DNA from: an uncultured Clostridia bacterium
GTDB taxonomy: Bacteria; Bacillota; Clostridia; Saccharofermentanales; Saccharofermentanaceae
DNA: 6,560 nucleotides
Reading direction: 5' to 3'
NCBI GenBank assembly: GCA_946545505.1
Contig: CAMNNN010000085.1
Span: 1-6,560, forward strand
The notes beneath the pieces were generated by a model. That model saw only the letters and a program-made list of their open reading frames with translations. It made no database searches and was not told where the DNA came from. Numbering within the stretch: position 1 is the first letter of the stretch; each line of letters opens with the position of its first letter. Position numbers and translations under genes: made by a program. Of this stretch, positions 5,917-6,560 are shown one piece after another.

Positions 5917-5945
5917 ATTCTATCAGGCGAACATTCGTTTGTAAA
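5917..5945 (-). promoter_or_regulatory. Sigma-A-type promoter of the DUF4130 gene
   Basis: On the minus strand, TTTACA (complement of 5940-5945) is followed after exactly 17 bases by TAGAAT (complement of 5917-5922). Each box matches five of six consensus positions. The expected start is about 5910, three bases before the ATG at 5907, so the mRNA would be nearly leaderless. This agrees with the lack of an SD there. Confidence 0.6.
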
Positions 5946-5993
5946 TCGGAAATCAGGGGATATTTATCGTTCTGTGAATAATTGCTCACTTGA

Positions 5994-6001
5994 GGCATAA
6001 T
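5994..6001 (+). promoter_or_regulatory. Possible -10 region (GGCATAAT) of the lipoprotein gene
   Basis: CATAAT (5996-6001) matches five of six positions of a -10 box and would start transcription near 6008, leaving room for the SD at 6021. No -35 at the right distance is convincing. The octamer is identical to the one at 4319-4326. Confidence 0.25.
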
Positions 6002-6032
6002 AATCGTACAGTTTACATATAGGAGACGACTA

Positions 6033-6560
6033 ATGAGAAAACTCAGATTGTTATTGGCAGTGATCATGGCATCACTTTTTATCTTCAGCGGATGCGGAAA
6101 ACTCGATCCCGAGATGTCACTTAGCGTTGAAGGCAAGACCCTTACGCTTGATATCACCGTTCAGGAGATTCTGGATATGGGATTCAACATCGGCAGCATC
6201 AATAACGAATCCGGATATATGGACCCCTCAGATTTCCCCGTGATCAAGGCAGGATATCTCGCATCGGAAGGTTACTACATCCTCGATGAGAACAAAGAAG
6301 GTCTGTGCCTGTACATCCAGGTATATAACCCCGGCAACAACGACGCAAGTCTTTCTGAGTGCAAAGTCTATGAATATAAATACGACGTCTCGGATTTCTA
6401 CAGCGACCCTAATCCCGCCTTCCCCGACGTCCTCCTTAACGACATCAGCGTCAACTTCACCGACCCTGCGGATGTCGTAAATTCTTTCGCGGCTCAGGGC
6501 TTCAAATTCGATGAAGGAGATTCCTCATCTTTCTGCGAAGCTGATGTTTACGGCTGCTCC
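6033..6560 (+). CDS. Lipoprotein of unknown function (3' end outside window)
   Basis: 176 codons are visible, open to the right edge. The start is set by AGGAG (6021-6025), seven bases before the ATG. A lipoprotein signal peptide is clear: MRKLR, a hydrophobic core (6-18), then SGC with the lipid-bearing Cys21. Phe18 sits at the -3 position where Leu is usual, which is tolerated in many Gram-positive lipoproteins. The mature part is acidic and rich in Asn, Asp and Tyr. It has two short similar elements, TVQEILDMGFN (42-52) and ADVVNSFAAQGFKF (146-159), suggesting a duplicated small alpha/beta unit. I do not recognise the family. It should be anchored on the outer face of the cytoplasmic membrane. 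It is divergent from the DUF4130 gene; the 125-base gap between them holds only the two promoter candidates and this SD. Confidence 0.8.
   Translation, partial: MRKLRLLLAVIMASLFIFSGCGKLDPEMSLSVEGKTLTLDITVQEILDMGFNIGSINNESGYMDPSDFPVIKAGYLASEGYYILDENKEGLCLYIQVYNPGNNDASLSECKVYEYKYDVSDFYSDPNPAFPDVLLNDISVNFTDPADVVNSFAAQGFKFDEGDSSSFCEADVYGCS

Noticed and set aside
5990..6019. TTGAGG-18-TACATA as promoter of the lipoprotein gene
   Set aside because: The -10 match is weak and the resulting start would lie downstream of the SD at 6021-6025, removing it from the mRNA.

Overview
The window looks like chromosomal DNA of a low-GC-lineage Bacillota, most likely a gut- or rumen-type Clostridia. The grounds are a T-box (tRNA-sensing) leader, sigma-A-like promoters, strong Shine-Dalgarno (SD) sites on several genes, rho-independent terminators with U-tracts, and a DUF4130-type protein. 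No rRNA, tRNA, CRISPR array, insertion sequence or phage gene was found. Species cannot be named from the sequence.

Layout. (1) 1-1438, minus strand: an NAD(P)-binding extended short-chain dehydrogenase/reductase (SDR) of dihydroflavonol-reductase-like type, followed by a long Ala/Glu/Lys-rich tail that runs off the left edge. (2) 1439-1899: a divergent control region. Two promoters stand back to back with their -35 boxes 7 bases apart. The rightward one starts a complete T-box riboswitch leader (about 1575-1851) ending in a strong terminator that competes with an antiterminator. (3) 1900-4254, plus strand: a three-part fusion of XRE-type helix-turn-helix, cupin and medium-chain acyl-CoA synthetase-like AMP-forming ligase, closed by a terminator at 4289-4316. 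(4) 4333-5187, plus strand: a five-helix membrane protein with a DUF3592-like extramembrane part. (5) 5164-5907, minus strand: a DUF4130/TIGR03915-family protein, convergent with and overlapping gene 4 by 24 bases. (6) 6033 to the right edge, plus strand: a lipoprotein, cut by the window end.

The main point of interest is unit (2)+(3). A leader that should read the charging state of a tRNA controls an enzyme that activates a carboxylic acid to its CoA thioester, and the enzyme itself carries a DNA-binding domain and a small-molecule-type cupin domain. T-boxes normally sit before aminoacyl-tRNA synthetase, amino-acid biosynthesis or transport genes. The arrangement suggests the ligase acts on an acid linked to amino-acid metabolism and that the protein may also regulate transcription; an inverted repeat around the -10 box of its own promoter is a possible operator. 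Both points are inference. The specifier codon cannot be fixed by eye: GAA (Glu) and UAU (Tyr) are both structurally possible.

Genes 4 to 6 look like ordinary housekeeping or accessory genes without an evident functional link to each other. Genes 4 and 5 share an oddity: neither has a clear ribosome binding site, and each has a promoter-like -10 box placed so that transcription would start at or within a few bases of the start codon.
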